Shown: positions 1 through 7,854, counted from the first letter of the stretch. The stretch: 32,120 bases of DNA from Brevibacillus migulae (GCF_004521915.1 NZ_SDKD01000013.1:102929-135048), one strand, 5' to 3'. Made by a program: numbers and translations. The notes: a model not told the origin generated them from the letters alone.

Positions 1-2
1 TT

Positions 3-83
3 ACCCACAGCGGGGCGAAGAATGAAGCGGAGTTTTGGAATATGCTCACCCCCACCACTGGCAGCGGAAGCCCCCCTTTATGA
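3..83 (+). CDS. C-terminal fragment of an unidentified protein
   Basis: Frame 3 is open from the left edge and ends at TGA (81-83). It reads as a 26-residue tail rich in Thr, Gly, Ser and Pro (it ends in TTGSGSPPL). The other two plus frames either stop early or run on antisense into the next gene, so this frame is the most natural end for a gene entering from the left. It would converge with the glycosyltransferase, and the two stop codons overlap by 6 bases. Too little is present to assign a function, and chance openness over 78 bases cannot be excluded. Confidence 0.35.
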   Translation, partial: THSGAKNEAEFWNMLTPTTGSGSPPL

Positions 84-914
84 CCGGATGATGCCTGAGC
101 CCTGTTTTTTGCTTTCTGGCACGCAGGGCGCTTCCTGCTGCATAAGAATAATTTTGTCGGCAACCTCAAAATGATAACCCGCGTGCAAGAGTCTGCGTCC
201 CATATCCCGCTCAACCTGGCGCATTGTCAGCCTGCCTTTGCGAAACAACCCGATCTGGGCAAAGGCCTTGCGCTCTATGGAGGCGTGCTCCGTCCGAAAC
301 AGCGCCCAGAGATGGGGGTAACGTTCCAATTGATGTCCATAGCGGTGAAGAATGGCTTCCCGCTTCGAGTCAAGCGGCCGCTCCAACCCGATCACCGGCA
401 ATATGCCCGAGGCAATGATATTTTCGGTAAGCAGCGGCACGATCTCAGAAGATGTATGCGGTCTTTTGATCTGGGGATACTGCTCCAGCCAGCTCTGGCA
501 CTCCTGCTGCTGACTTTCGTTGAAAGAAGGGTAATATACGGAATACATACGCTTGGTTTCACCGCCAACCACCACCAGCCGTTCCTTGCGTGCGTGGGCT
601 TGCATATGGCATCCGACAAAGTGGCGGGGAACGATCATGTTTTCATTCAGCAGGATGACGATCTGGCCCTTCGCTTTGGCAATCCCCGCGTTGATAACCT
701 GGGGGACTGGCACAGGTGTCACCGTTCTGTAATAGCGCAGCGGATAGTTGCTTTCAAATTGGCGAATCCGCTCTTTCAGACCGTCTGTCGAAGCATTGTC
801 CACCACAATCACTTCAAATTCTTCAAATGGGGCATACTGCAGATTGAGGCTCGCCAAGGTATACAACAGACGATGGACCGCATTGTGAGTAGGGATAATG
901 ATGCTGGCAAACAA
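78..914 (-). CDS. GT2 family glycosyltransferase
   Basis: A 278-residue protein opening with the GT-A strand typical of family 2 glycosyltransferases (FASIIIPTHN, residues 2-11), followed by VIVVDNASTDG (35-45), which binds the sugar nucleotide. It likely transfers a sugar from a nucleotide donor at the cytoplasmic face of the membrane; the acceptor is unknown. The start chosen is the TTG at 914, preceded by AGGAGGGG seven bases upstream. The frame stays open another 86 codons upstream, but that stretch would run antisense into the neighbouring gene and has no comparable ribosome site. The usual metal-binding DxD position reads Asn-Glu-Asn (90-92, in ILLNENMIVP), so activity or metal use may be atypical. 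A later ERDMGRRL fits the usual acidic ED motif. No transmembrane segments are visible. The family assignment is firm. Confidence 0.85.
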   Translation of the reverse strand: MFASIIIPTHNAVHRLLYTLASLNLQYAPFEEFEVIVVDNASTDGLKERIRQFESNYPLRYYRTVTPVPVPQVINAGIAKAKGQIVILLNENMIVPRHFVGCHMQAHARKERLVVVGGETKRMYSVYYPSFNESQQQECQSWLEQYPQIKRPHTSSEIVPLLTENIIASGILPVIGLERPLDSKREAILHRYGHQLERYPHLWALFRTEHASIERKAFAQIGLFRKGRLTMRQVERDMGRRLLHAGYHFEVADKIILMQQEAPCVPESKKQGSGIIRS

Positions 915-1043
915 CTGACTTCCCCTCCTCTTTCGGCCAATATCCCGAATACTTGCTGCTACCACTATATGCAAGTCGCCTGCAACCGGGCTGGGCTCTT
1001 GGGCCGGTAGAAAAGTCACAAATCGGTCAACGCGCGGATTCTC

Positions 1044-1073
1044 GCATAAACCGGCTGGCATTTCCGCATACTC
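1044..1073 (+). promoter_or_regulatory. Candidate sporulation-type (sigma G/E-like) promoter
   Basis: GCATA at 1044-1048 and CATACTC at 1067-1073 are separated by 18 bases. This matches the forespore sigma-G pattern (GHATR, 18 bases, CATnHTA) except for the last base. It lies just upstream of the ribosome site of the DUF3905-like gene. The elements are short, so a chance match is possible. Confidence 0.33.
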
Positions 1074-1106
1074 GTAGGTGAGGTCCAAGCCAGAGGAGGT
1101 ATACGG

Positions 1107-1460
1107 ATGACCGAACAATCCAAGAAGGATCCAGAGGTAAAAAACCTCGCCATCGATGGAACGTTTCCGCATCAGGCAAGCGCTCCTGATTTTAAACAGT
1201 CCTCAGTGGATATGCAAAAACCTTTCGTCAATGAATTTGGCGTCGTGATTGGAGACAGCTTTTACGATTCCGCTGAGTCTCCCCTAAACCAATGGAGCAC
1301 CGAGACAGATCCCGAGGTCATGGCTGGAGACCGCTGGGTGCATCCGACCAACGACATCGGTTGGAATACTCCGGAAAACCGTGACCTGCTCCAGGATATC
1401 CCTCCAAAGGGTGTGCCCTTTATGCATCCCACTATCGATGTGAGCAAAGGAAAAGATTAA
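1107..1460 (+). CDS. DUF3905-like small acidic protein
   Basis: A 117-residue hydrophilic, acidic protein with no signal peptide or membrane segment. The conserved-looking core is in the second half (WVHPTNDIGWNTPENR, then a Pro-rich GVPFMHPTIDV). From memory this resembles DUF3905 proteins of endospore formers, which have no known function; I cannot confirm it without a search. The ATG is preceded by AGAGGAGGT at good spacing. The gene is transcribed away from the glycosyltransferase, with a possible sporulation-type promoter at 1044-1073, and is followed by a hairpin at 1474. If the promoter is real, expression would be in the developing spore. Confidence 0.6.
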   Translation: MTEQSKKDPEVKNLAIDGTFPHQASAPDFKQSSVDMQKPFVNEFGVVIGDSFYDSAESPLNQWSTETDPEVMAGDRWVHPTNDIGWNTPENRDLLQDIPPKGVPFMHPTIDVSKGKD

Positions 1461-1473
1461 TCGGAAATGCATC

Positions 1474-1504
1474 CCCTGAGTCCTGCATGGCTCAGGGCTT
1501 CTTT
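1474..1504 (+). terminator. Intrinsic terminator after the DUF3905-like gene
   Basis: CCCTGAG (1474-1480) pairs with CTCAGGG (1491-1497) across a 10-base loop and is followed by the short T-rich run CTTCTTT. The stem is modest, so termination may be partial. Confidence 0.55.
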
Positions 1505-1544
1505 ATGGCTGATCCTCGAATGGGCTACCGCTGGCAAACGGGTA

Positions 1545-1553
1545 TGCTACAAT
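1545..1553 (+). promoter_or_regulatory. Extended -10 promoter for the HesB-like gene
   Basis: TGCTACAAT is a TGn-extended -10 box of the vegetative sigma factor. A recognisable -35 box is lacking, as is usual for extended -10 promoters. It sits about 55 bases upstream of the HesB-like start and just after the preceding terminator, where a promoter is expected. Confidence 0.45.
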
Positions 1554-1608
1554 AGTAGCCAAGCGAATGTTCGCCCATGATAGCTTTCGATCGAGGTGTA
1601 CACTATCT

Positions 1609-1908
1609 ATGTCCATTCAATTAGAGATTCAACCTGCATTTGCTCGCGCTTATCAGACGTATGCGGATTTTCGGCCGGGAGATACGCTGCGGCTGTACGC
1701 ACGGACCGGGGGGCCGGGGACAGGCGGACTGTTTTTTGCTATCGAAAAAGACGAGGTGCTTCCCGGAGACGCCGTCTTCCAGGTGGAAGGTTTGCAATTT
1801 ACCATTCGCCCGGGCGATTTTTGGTATTTTGACGGAGGAATCCTGAGGTACGATGAACGTCTCGGCGAGTATGGATTTTCCTTCTACAATCCCCGGTTGG
1901 AGGAGTAG
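1609..1908 (+). CDS. HesB/IscA-like (YneR-type) protein
   Basis: A 99-residue protein with the layout of the YneR/HesB-like branch of the IscA fold: FRPGDTLRLYARTGG (about 19-33), then FFAIEKDEVLPGDAVFQVEGLQFTI and the hallmark WYFDGG near residue 74. True IscA proteins carry three cysteines that hold an Fe-S cluster. This protein has no cysteine, so it is unlikely to act as an Fe-S carrier itself; the role of such cysteine-free relatives is unknown. I chose the ATG at 1609, which follows GAGGTG, over an in-frame ATG 14 codons earlier that has no ribosome site and a non-conserved extension. It is likely monocistronic, from the promoter at 1545. Confidence 0.75.
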   Translation: MSIQLEIQPAFARAYQTYADFRPGDTLRLYARTGGPGTGGLFFAIEKDEVLPGDAVFQVEGLQFTIRPGDFWYFDGGILRYDERLGEYGFSFYNPRLEE

Positions 1909-1995
1909 GCACAGGCGGGAGAAACTTCTGCTTGTTTCATTCGTATGAATCCTTACAGTCATCCTATATTTTCGCTGGTGCAGGAGGTCACTTGC

Positions 1996-3129
1996 ATGAA
2001 TAAAAAGCGCTCTGCGCTCCTGGCGATCGGCGCCTTTCTGTTAAGCAATCTGAAATGGATTTGGGGGTTGCTGAAATTCTCCAAATTTGGCGCGACCTTT
2101 CTTTCGATGTTTGTCACCCTGCTCTTGTACGGGCAGATTTACGGTTGGAAGTTTGGAATTGCCATCATTTATCTCATTTTCATTCACGAAATGGGGCACG
2201 TGATTGCGGCAAAACGAAAAGGCATCCGCACCTCGCCTGCCATTTTCATTCCCTTTGTCGGCGCGATGATTGCCATGAAGGAGCAGCCGCGTGATGCCGC
2301 TACCGAAGCCTATCTGGCTTACGGCGGGCCGCTCGCCGGATTGCTTTCATTTCTTCCGGCTTTTCCGCTTTACTGGTGGACGGAGGACCCCTTTTGGATC
2401 CTGGTGATCTATGTAGGCGCGATGCTTAACCTGTTTAACCTGCTTCCCGTCTCTCCTTTGGATGGAGGGCGCATCGTTTCCGTACTCTCCACCAAAATCT
2501 GGCTGTTTGGTCTGATCGGTCTGGGCGTGTTTGTTTATTTCTCTCCCGGCCCGATGCTGTTTTTAATCCTGCTGTTTGGCATTCTGACCTGGTGGACACG
2601 TTTGCGCGAAGGCTACCGGCAGCAAGTACTTTCTTATGAAAGGGAACGTCTGCTGCGCTTTCGCAGGGAGCTGGACATCTGGCCGACCCTCGACTCTTCG
2701 TGGGAGACACGCGAGCGTTTGTACAGTGATTACTTGTCCGCGACCGCGAAAAGAACGGAGAAAAGACGTTTTTATGTCCCCTTTCTGCATGATGAGCAGC
2801 GCCTAGCATCCGATCGCCAGAAGATTGATCGGATTTATGGCACGATCACATGGGAGCTGTATCAGCAATGGGAGCGTACGCCGGTTCTCTTTGCCGACAG
2901 CGATCCCAACCAGCCGATTCCATCGCCCATCCTGGCAGGAGCCAAGCATGACGCGGACGAAAAGCTGAAGAGCATCGACGAGCAGCTGCAGCGGTTGACC
3001 ACCTACTATGAGGCTCCTGCCAGCACGAAGTGGAAAGTGCTGGCCGCCTATCTCGGTCTGGCCGCGGTGCTGTCGCTCTGCTTCTTTTATGCCAATACGA
3101 TCACACAGGGATATATTTCAGCTTCGTAA
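1996..3129 (+). CDS. Site-2 protease (M50 family) intramembrane metalloprotease
   Basis: A 377-residue polytopic membrane protein. The zinc-binding HEMGH (HExxH) lies in a membrane helix near residue 65, and the partner motif NLLPVSPLDGGR, whose Asp supplies the third zinc ligand, is near 152. M50 proteases cut substrates inside the membrane, often anti-sigma factors or signal peptides; the substrate here is unknown. After the membrane core, roughly residues 210-350 form a charged cytosolic region and a single C-terminal helix follows, a layout longer than the minimal family. The start at 1996 is chosen because GGAGGT lies 9 bases upstream; the in-frame ATG at 1945 has none. It has its own terminator, with no regulatory partner next door. 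Confidence 0.88.
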   Translation: MNKKRSALLAIGAFLLSNLKWIWGLLKFSKFGATFLSMFVTLLLYGQIYGWKFGIAIIYLIFIHEMGHVIAAKRKGIRTSPAIFIPFVGAMIAMKEQPRDAATEAYLAYGGPLAGLLSFLPAFPLYWWTEDPFWILVIYVGAMLNLFNLLPVSPLDGGRIVSVLSTKIWLFGLIGLGVFVYFSPGPMLFLILLFGILTWWTRLREGYRQQVLSYERERLLRFRRELDIWPTLDSSWETRERLYSDYLSATAKRTEKRRFYVPFLHDEQRLASDRQKIDRIYGTITWELYQQWERTPVLFADSDPNQPIPSPILAGAKHDADEKLKSIDEQLQRLTTYYEAPASTKWKVLAAYLGLAAVLSLCFFYANTITQGYISAS

Positions 3130-3148
3130 AAATGGTTAACCTGCATGC

Positions 3149-3199
3149 AAAAAAGAGAAATCACGGTCGGCACTCCGCCATCTCCGTGATTCCTCTTTT
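3149..3199. terminator. Bidirectional terminator between the M50 protease and the SleB-type gene
   Basis: A long inverted repeat, AAAAGAG..AATCACGG against CCGTGATT..CTCTTTT, with A and T runs on both sides. It can serve both converging genes. Confidence 0.85.
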
Positions 3200-3204
3200 C
3201 CTGT

Positions 3205-3849
3205 TTATTTCGTAAATATATGGTTTCCGATTTTCTTAATCTGCGGACGTGTCCAGATCCATTTTGAGGTTGCCGTATTGGGATTAAAATAATACAACGC
3301 CCCCGATGATGGATCCCAGCCGCGTGCAGCTTCCCAAGCCGCTTTGTAGGCGCTCGCGTCAGGAGTCAGCCAAAACTGACCGTCATTGACAGCTGTAAAT
3401 GCATAGGGCTCAAAAATGACGCCTCGGATTGTTTTGGGAAAATCCTTGGTTTGCAGGCGGTTCATGGCCACCGCGGCGACCGCGACTTTCCCCACGTACG
3501 GCTCCCCGCGCGCTTCCGAATAGACGAGCCTTGCCAGCAAGTCCAATTCTATCGCGTTTACCGAATACTTTCTTAGCGCTCTCCACGTTTGCGCACCGAC
3601 CACTCCATCCGCAGGCAGACCGTATTGGTACTGAAAGCTGCGGACAGCCCTTGTTGTTCTATTTCCATAGATTCCATCCAATGAATATGGATAAAACCCG
3701 AGTACTTGCAATCGATATTGCAAATCCCATACATCTCCGGAAGTCGCTCCCGGCTTAAGTGTTTGGGCGGCTGCATCGGCTTGGTCCAGCGGATAAAGGA
3801 ATGCAAAGACCGCTAGCATCATGAGGATGATCACGTTCCTCTTCTTCAT
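3205..3849 (-). CDS. SleB-type spore cortex-lytic / cell wall hydrolase
   Basis: A 214-residue exported protein: signal peptide (1-27, ending ADA), a peptidoglycan-binding domain (about 35-95, with LQYRLQVLGFYP and FQYQYGLPADGVVG), then the SleB/CwlJ hydrolase domain from about 103 (LLARLVYSEARGEPYVGKVAVAAVAMNR), where the Glu of SEARGE is the expected catalytic acid. Such enzymes degrade muramic-lactam cortex during germination. At 214 residues it is clearly shorter than classical SleB (about 300), lacking a long linker, and there is no ypeB partner downstream. It may therefore be a paralogue or a vegetative hydrolase rather than the main germination enzyme. The ATG is preceded by AAGGAGGTGG. 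Family is firm, exact role less so. Confidence 0.85.
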   Translation of the reverse strand: MKKRNVIILMMLAVFAFLYPLDQADAAAQTLKPGATSGDVWDLQYRLQVLGFYPYSLDGIYGNRTTRAVRSFQYQYGLPADGVVGAQTWRALRKYSVNAIELDLLARLVYSEARGEPYVGKVAVAAVAMNRLQTKDFPKTIRGVIFEPYAFTAVNDGQFWLTPDASAYKAAWEAARGWDPSSGALYYFNPNTATSKWIWTRPQIKKIGNHIFTK

Positions 3850-4108
3850 TTATCCCACCTCCTTCTACCCATGGTACAGGCAATGAGAGACAGTCTCAAT
3901 GCTTGAATCTTGGTAATCGATTGGGATTTTGCCAATTTGCCAAATAAGTGGTCGGATTGCCAGCACAGGGTTTGTCCAACCATCCGGACAAGTGACGGCT
4001 TTTTCTTTCCTCTTTATTGACAGAGCTCTTGCTGCACACGTATGATTATTCGCAAATCGATTGTCAAGCACTGGAAAATGCAATGACGATGAACTGAGGT
4101 GAGCATTC

Positions 4109-4576
4109 TTGATCGGTGTTTTATTTATTTGTCTGGGGAACATCTGCCGCTCTCCCATGGCAGAAGCGGTATTTCGTCATCAAGTGGAGCAGGCAGGCTT
4201 GAGCAGTCATTTCCTGATCGATTCTGCTGGATTGGGGGATTGGCATCAAGGCGAAGCTCCGCATCAGGGAACCCAGAACGTATTGAAACAACGCGGAATT
4301 GCCTTTGACTCCATTCGTGCCAGACAGATCCAGTCCAAGGATATTGAACAGTTCTCTTATCTCGTATGCATGGACGAGGAAAATCTGTCAGGGCTCAAAA
4401 AATGGCTTACACCCGGCAAGCAAGTGTATCGCCTGCTTGACTTTGCCCCGGAGCAAACAGAGCGTAACGTCGAAGATCCTTACTACACTGGCCGGTTTGA
4501 ACATGTATACTCATTGGTTGAAGCCGGCTGTCAGGGCTTGTTGCAGCATATTTGCCAAGAGCGAGGCATTGGGTGA
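4109..4576 (+). CDS. Low-molecular-weight protein-tyrosine phosphatase
   Basis: A 155-residue cytosolic enzyme. The P-loop CLGNICRS (C(X)5R, about residues 8-15) at the N-terminus and the general-acid Asp in VEDPYYTG (about 121-128) are both intact, so it should be active. It dephosphorylates phosphotyrosine, and in related bacteria also arginine-phosphorylated proteins. The start is TTG at 4109, eight or so bases after GAGGTGA; starting later would remove the P-loop. The GNAT gene follows after 30 bases and is probably co-transcribed, ending at the hairpin near 5085. Confidence 0.9.
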   Translation: MIGVLFICLGNICRSPMAEAVFRHQVEQAGLSSHFLIDSAGLGDWHQGEAPHQGTQNVLKQRGIAFDSIRARQIQSKDIEQFSYLVCMDEENLSGLKKWLTPGKQVYRLLDFAPEQTERNVEDPYYTGRFEHVYSLVEAGCQGLLQHICQERGIG

Positions 4577-4606
4577 AAGGATTACGGATCGAAAGGATGG
4601 ACGCAC

Positions 4607-5044
4607 ATGATCGTTCGTGAAGCAAGGGTAACCGACGCCCCCGGCATATCCTCCCTATGCACACAGCTGGGGTATGAGGTTAGCCATGACGAAGTGTTGA
4701 AGCGACTTGAAAAGGTAACGCATGATGACGATCACGCCGTCTATGTCGTAGCCACGGAAAATGACCACATTGCAGGCTGGGTTCATGTGCATGGGAGATT
4801 GTTAATCGAGTCAGCCCCATTCGCGGAAATTGGCGGACTGGTGGTCGATCAAGGGGCACGGAGAAAAGGCATCGGGGAGCAGCTGATGCGAAAGTGTGAG
4901 GAATGGGCGAAAGCAAAGGGCTATCAGCAGATTCGTGTCCGATCAGGCGGTCACCGCAAGGAAGCTCATGAATTTTATAAGCGAATCGGTTACAGCAATG
5001 TCAAATGGCAAGAGGTTTTCAATTTGCAGCTTGTGGACGAATAA
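4607..5044 (+). CDS. GNAT family N-acetyltransferase
   Basis: A 145-residue single GNAT domain. Motif A, which binds acetyl-CoA, is visible as GGLVVDQGARRKGIGEQLM (about 75-93, containing RRKGIG), and motif B as EAHEFYKRIGY near 123-133. The substrate cannot be predicted from the sequence. An AGGATGG ribosome site precedes the ATG. It sits 30 bases after the phosphatase gene, with no terminator between them, so the two are probably one operon. Confidence 0.85.
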   Translation: MIVREARVTDAPGISSLCTQLGYEVSHDEVLKRLEKVTHDDDHAVYVVATENDHIAGWVHVHGRLLIESAPFAEIGGLVVDQGARRKGIGEQLMRKCEEWAKAKGYQQIRVRSGGHRKEAHEFYKRIGYSNVKWQEVFNLQLVDE

Positions 5045-5080
5045 AGATTATTATTCATTCTTAATACGCCCATGAAAAAA

Positions 5081-5114
5081 AGGCTCTGCCCGTACGTACG
5101 GGTCAGAGTCTTTG
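5081..5114. terminator. Terminator after the GNAT gene
   Basis: A strong hairpin, GGCTCTGCCCGTA against TACGGGTCAGAGTC (one bulge), with a T-rich tract on the plus strand and an A-tract upstream that also allows use by the converging YheC/YheD gene. Confidence 0.8.
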
Positions 5115-5148
5115 CCTTTCTTTCGCCGTTTGTCAGATCGACAATTTG

Positions 5149-5907
5149 TCAAGAGAAAGGATCGTATAACTTTGCTCTCTCTTTCAATAATCCAAAGGGT
5201 TTCATGCTTGGTTCAAAATTTGCCTCAATGATCCAAACATGAGCATTGCCATCCAGACCAATATCAAAGCCAATTATATTTTGCAAAGGATAATGAAAGC
5301 CCAGGTGTTTGGCTGCCAATAAACATACGCGCCTGACTTTCTTTATCAAATATGGCGTTGAAACCGGCTCGATATTTGAATATTCGATCGCTGTCTTGAC
5401 CAGAATGATTTGACTGGAAACGTTTGTAACCATGTAGCCTTCCTCAGCTACTTTCGCAAACATCCCTGTTACTCGATAGGGGGCGCATCGATTATTTCTT
5501 TTGACTACCACTCTTAAGTCAAATGGCCGTTTTTCGAGTTGGGCCAAAGGAATACATTGTTGCATGATATAGCTTCGATTCCGAGTCATTTCTTCGATTT
5601 GGTCATATACAGCTTGCTTTCCGTCCAATATGATCTTTCTGTTTTCTGCTTGTATGACATACCTGTCTTCTTCCAAAAGGGATACTTGAATGATGCCGTA
5701 CCCGGAATGCCCGATGCATGGTTTGAGCATCAAGGTTCCGTATTTTTCAATGAAATGCCATAGCCCCCGACTTGTAAGTCTTTTCGTCGCCGGCAAAAAT
5801 GGTGCAAGCTTCTTCATGCCTTTTAATATCTTATATTTGCTCCACTTGCTGGATCGTTTGCGTACGTTGCTCTTAATTTTGTTCATCTCGAATAAATCGA
5901 ACCGCAT
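5149..5907 (-). CDS. YheC/YheD-type spore coat-associated ATP-grasp protein
   Basis: A 252-residue protein of the YheC/YheD family, spore-associated ATP-grasp-fold proteins. Visible signatures are TLMLKPCIGHSGYGIIQV (about 58-75, the glycine-rich ATP lid), YIMQQCIPLAQLEKRPFDLRVVVKRN (about 113-138) and NIIGFDIGLDGNAHVWIIEANFEPSMKPF (about 210-238), which carries the metal-binding Asp/Glu/Asn. The reaction is unknown. The start is unclear: ATG at 5907 and at 5886 are both possible and neither has a clear ribosome site. Both lie inside the end of the GMC oxidoreductase gene, so translation is probably coupled to it. It has an AT-rich composition like its partner and unlike the flanking genes. 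Confidence 0.82.
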   Translation of the reverse strand: MRFDLFEMNKIKSNVRKRSSKWSKYKILKGMKKLAPFLPATKRLTSRGLWHFIEKYGTLMLKPCIGHSGYGIIQVSLLEEDRYVIQAENRKIILDGKQAVYDQIEEMTRNRSYIMQQCIPLAQLEKRPFDLRVVVKRNNRCAPYRVTGMFAKVAEEGYMVTNVSSQIILVKTAIEYSNIEPVSTPYLIKKVRRVCLLAAKHLGFHYPLQNIIGFDIGLDGNAHVWIIEANFEPSMKPFGLLKERAKLYDPFS

Positions 5908-7612
5908 TTAAACCGATCATCTGAGCAGGCAAAGATGTGTTTCCATCCGGCAAAATAGGAGCGATTGAAAGATCGGCGACTTTTAAATTCTTGGCACCAA
6001 AAACATCCAGGAATCCATTGACCACTCCTTCTTGAATATTCCTTCCCATTTTGCATTGCCCGCCGTAATGGTAGAAATTGGAGAGTGATGCTCTGACAAA
6101 ATTCCCAAGCTGCCTTCTTTTTTCAGCCTCATCTGGTAGCGTGAAGATTTGCTCTGGAGGAAACACCACTTCATGAATGCCGCTGTTATTATTTCTAGCC
6201 TCCACAATAATGTTGTACATGTTTATATATTGATCGATCATAAAATCTAGATCGCTCGTATTTGGCTGCAGGGGATTGAAGGTAAAGGACGGTAGGGCTT
6301 CAGGATCGCTATGAGCTGCCATTATCGTACCCTTGCTGCTTGGGTTAAGATCGATTATGCCAAAACTCATAATATTGGTAGGCTTCGTTAAATCTAGCTC
6401 CCATCCATTCGTGATCACATCTTGAATAGGAAGAAAGATTGGAGCAGGGACTCCTTGCATCTGAAGTCGGCGGCCCTCCAAGCGATTCACCTGTTCAGCT
6501 TTAAAAGCACCGAATGCAATTGGCTGATTCGGGTCTGCTGCAACAATTGGAAATAATTGCGATGTGTCCACCCTGACTCCCAGGCCGGCATATGCTTGCG
6601 TTTGAAGATTGTAGCCCACGTTTGGATTTTCTATCAATGGTGTAATCCCAGCGTTAATCAAATCACTGGATTTACCAATGCCGGATCGCTGCAGGATAAC
6701 GGAGGATAAAAATCCTGCGGAAACGATAACACCTTTTCGGGCAAAGGCTATATTCGAAATACCGTCCCTGACATATTTGACTCCGCTTGCAATCATCTGC
6801 CCATTCTTCTTCTGAAATACGACTTTGTCTACCGTTGTTTTCGCTAGGATGACTAACTTTCGTCCTCCAACCCCAATCTCATCTGGCTCAAGCTCATTGC
6901 CTTGAATAACAATACTCTGATTTAAATATCCGGTTGCAGTCGATGATCGGGTAATCGTGCCATCAAACTCTTTCTGAAGGAATTGGTTTGCGAAAAATGT
7001 GCAGTCTCTTACGCCAGTGTTATAGTCCTCAACAATGGCAATGTTCAATATCTTTGCTGCTGCAATTGTCAACGTTTGGATGATTCCATTCGGAGGTATA
7101 TGCTGTTGTCTTACAAATATGGGGCCCCTTCTTCCCCTTTCGTTCGGTTCTTGTGTTTGACCCGTATACGTTTCGTTCTCAATAAACAATGGACTCACTT
7201 GATCGTAGCTCCATCGTTCATTGCCAGAAAGGGTTGCCCATTCGTCATACAGCTCTCTACTCCCGCGGACAGCAAACATAAAGTTAACTTCTGAGCTTCC
7301 ACCTATGGTCCTCCCATTTACCGTAATCAACTGCCGTTGAACAAAAGTCTCTGTCCGCGATAAAAGGTTGAAGGCAAACTTATTATCACTTGCCAAAGCA
7401 ATGGTATTTAAAACGTTTGGGCTGCTCAACTGAGCCGTCTGATTCGTTCCGGCTTCAAGGACTAAGACGGACGTTCTCCTATCATCCGTCAATTCTTTGG
7501 CGATCACGCCTCCTGCAGTTCCGCCACCGATCACAATGTAGTCAAATGTATTTGCCTTGGAAGGTGGTCGAATTCCCAATAAGCCCACATCCTTTTGTTG
7601 AATTCTTTTCAT
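5873..7612 (-). CDS. GMC family FAD-dependent oxidoreductase
   Basis: A 579-residue flavoenzyme of the glucose-methanol-choline family. The FAD dinucleotide-binding motif is YIVIGGGTAGGVIAKEL (about 25-41), followed by VLVLEAG. The GMC signature GGSSEVNF lies near residue 103. The active-site His is in YHYGGQCKMG (about 517-526), and the closing block is GNTSLPAQMIGLNAVRFI. Members oxidise alcohols or sugars; the substrate is unknown. The ATG at 7612 lacks a good ribosome site. A TTG at 7579 (codon 12) follows AAAGGAT by 9 bases and still precedes the FAD motif, so the start is uncertain. It overlaps the YheC/YheD gene by 35 bases, suggesting one mRNA and perhaps a role on the spore surface. 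The region is distinctly AT-richer than neighbours. Confidence 0.88.
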   Translation of the reverse strand: MKRIQQKDVGLLGIRPPSKANTFDYIVIGGGTAGGVIAKELTDDRRTSVLVLEAGTNQTAQLSSPNVLNTIALASDNKFAFNLLSRTETFVQRQLITVNGRTIGGSSEVNFMFAVRGSRELYDEWATLSGNERWSYDQVSPLFIENETYTGQTQEPNERGRRGPIFVRQQHIPPNGIIQTLTIAAAKILNIAIVEDYNTGVRDCTFFANQFLQKEFDGTITRSSTATGYLNQSIVIQGNELEPDEIGVGGRKLVILAKTTVDKVVFQKKNGQMIASGVKYVRDGISNIAFARKGVIVSAGFLSSVILQRSGIGKSSDLINAGITPLIENPNVGYNLQTQAYAGLGVRVDTSQLFPIVAADPNQPIAFGAFKAEQVNRLEGRRLQMQGVPAPIFLPIQDVITNGWELDLTKPTNIMSFGIIDLNPSSKGTIMAAHSDPEALPSFTFNPLQPNTSDLDFMIDQYINMYNIIVEARNNNSGIHEVVFPPEQIFTLPDEAEKRRQLGNFVRASLSNFYHYGGQCKMGRNIQEGVVNGFLDVFGAKNLKVADLSIAPILPDGNTSLPAQMIGLNAVRFIRDEQN

Positions 7613-7636
7613 TGCTCTGGGTCAGTTATCACTTTG

Positions 7637-7648
7637 TTAACTAGTTAA
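7637..7648. promoter_or_regulatory. Perfect 12-base palindrome, candidate operator
   Basis: TTAACTAGTTAA is a perfect palindrome 25 bases upstream of the GMC start codon and just downstream of the putative promoter. This is a common place for a repressor site. No regulator gene is adjacent. Confidence 0.35.
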
Positions 7649-7663
7649 GCTCCTTCATAGAAT

Positions 7664-7694
7664 AATATCCCCCCTGATTCATATTCATTGTCAA
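7664..7694 (-). promoter_or_regulatory. Candidate promoter of the GMC / YheC-YheD unit
   Basis: On the minus strand a perfect TTGACA (-35, plus coordinates 7689-7694) is followed after 19 bases by GATATT (7664-7669), or after 21 by TATTAT. The spacer is longer than the ideal 17, so the promoter may be weak or need an activator. Confidence 0.4.
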
Positions 7695-7854
7695 CATATG
7701 GAATATTCCTTTGACTAGAAAGGGACATTTTCCATGCAACAATCGCACATCTTAGCCAAATTGCCGTTCTACCCATGCAGCATGAGATTCATTCAACAAG
7801 CCGTTCCGATCGATAGAGAGAGTAGGAAACTACCAGGCTAGCCATTTCTTTTTC
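7695..7854. other. Non-coding gap between the GMC promoter and the motAB terminator
   Basis: Part of a roughly 350-base gene-free stretch between the GMC start and the motB stop. No open frame with a ribosome site, RNA gene or repeat is visible here. The rest of the gap holds the GMC promoter and palindrome (7637-7694) and the motAB terminator (7855-7909). Confidence 0.5.

Noticed and set aside
915..1172. N-terminal extension of the glycosyltransferase frame by 86 codons
   Set aside because: It would overlap the divergent DUF3905-like gene and its promoter, whereas TTG 914 has a perfect ribosome site right before the GT2 fold.
3880..3900. Short palindrome GAGACAGTCTC upstream of the SleB-type gene as an operator
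   Set aside because: Only 11 bases, no second copy, and not clearly placed relative to a promoter.
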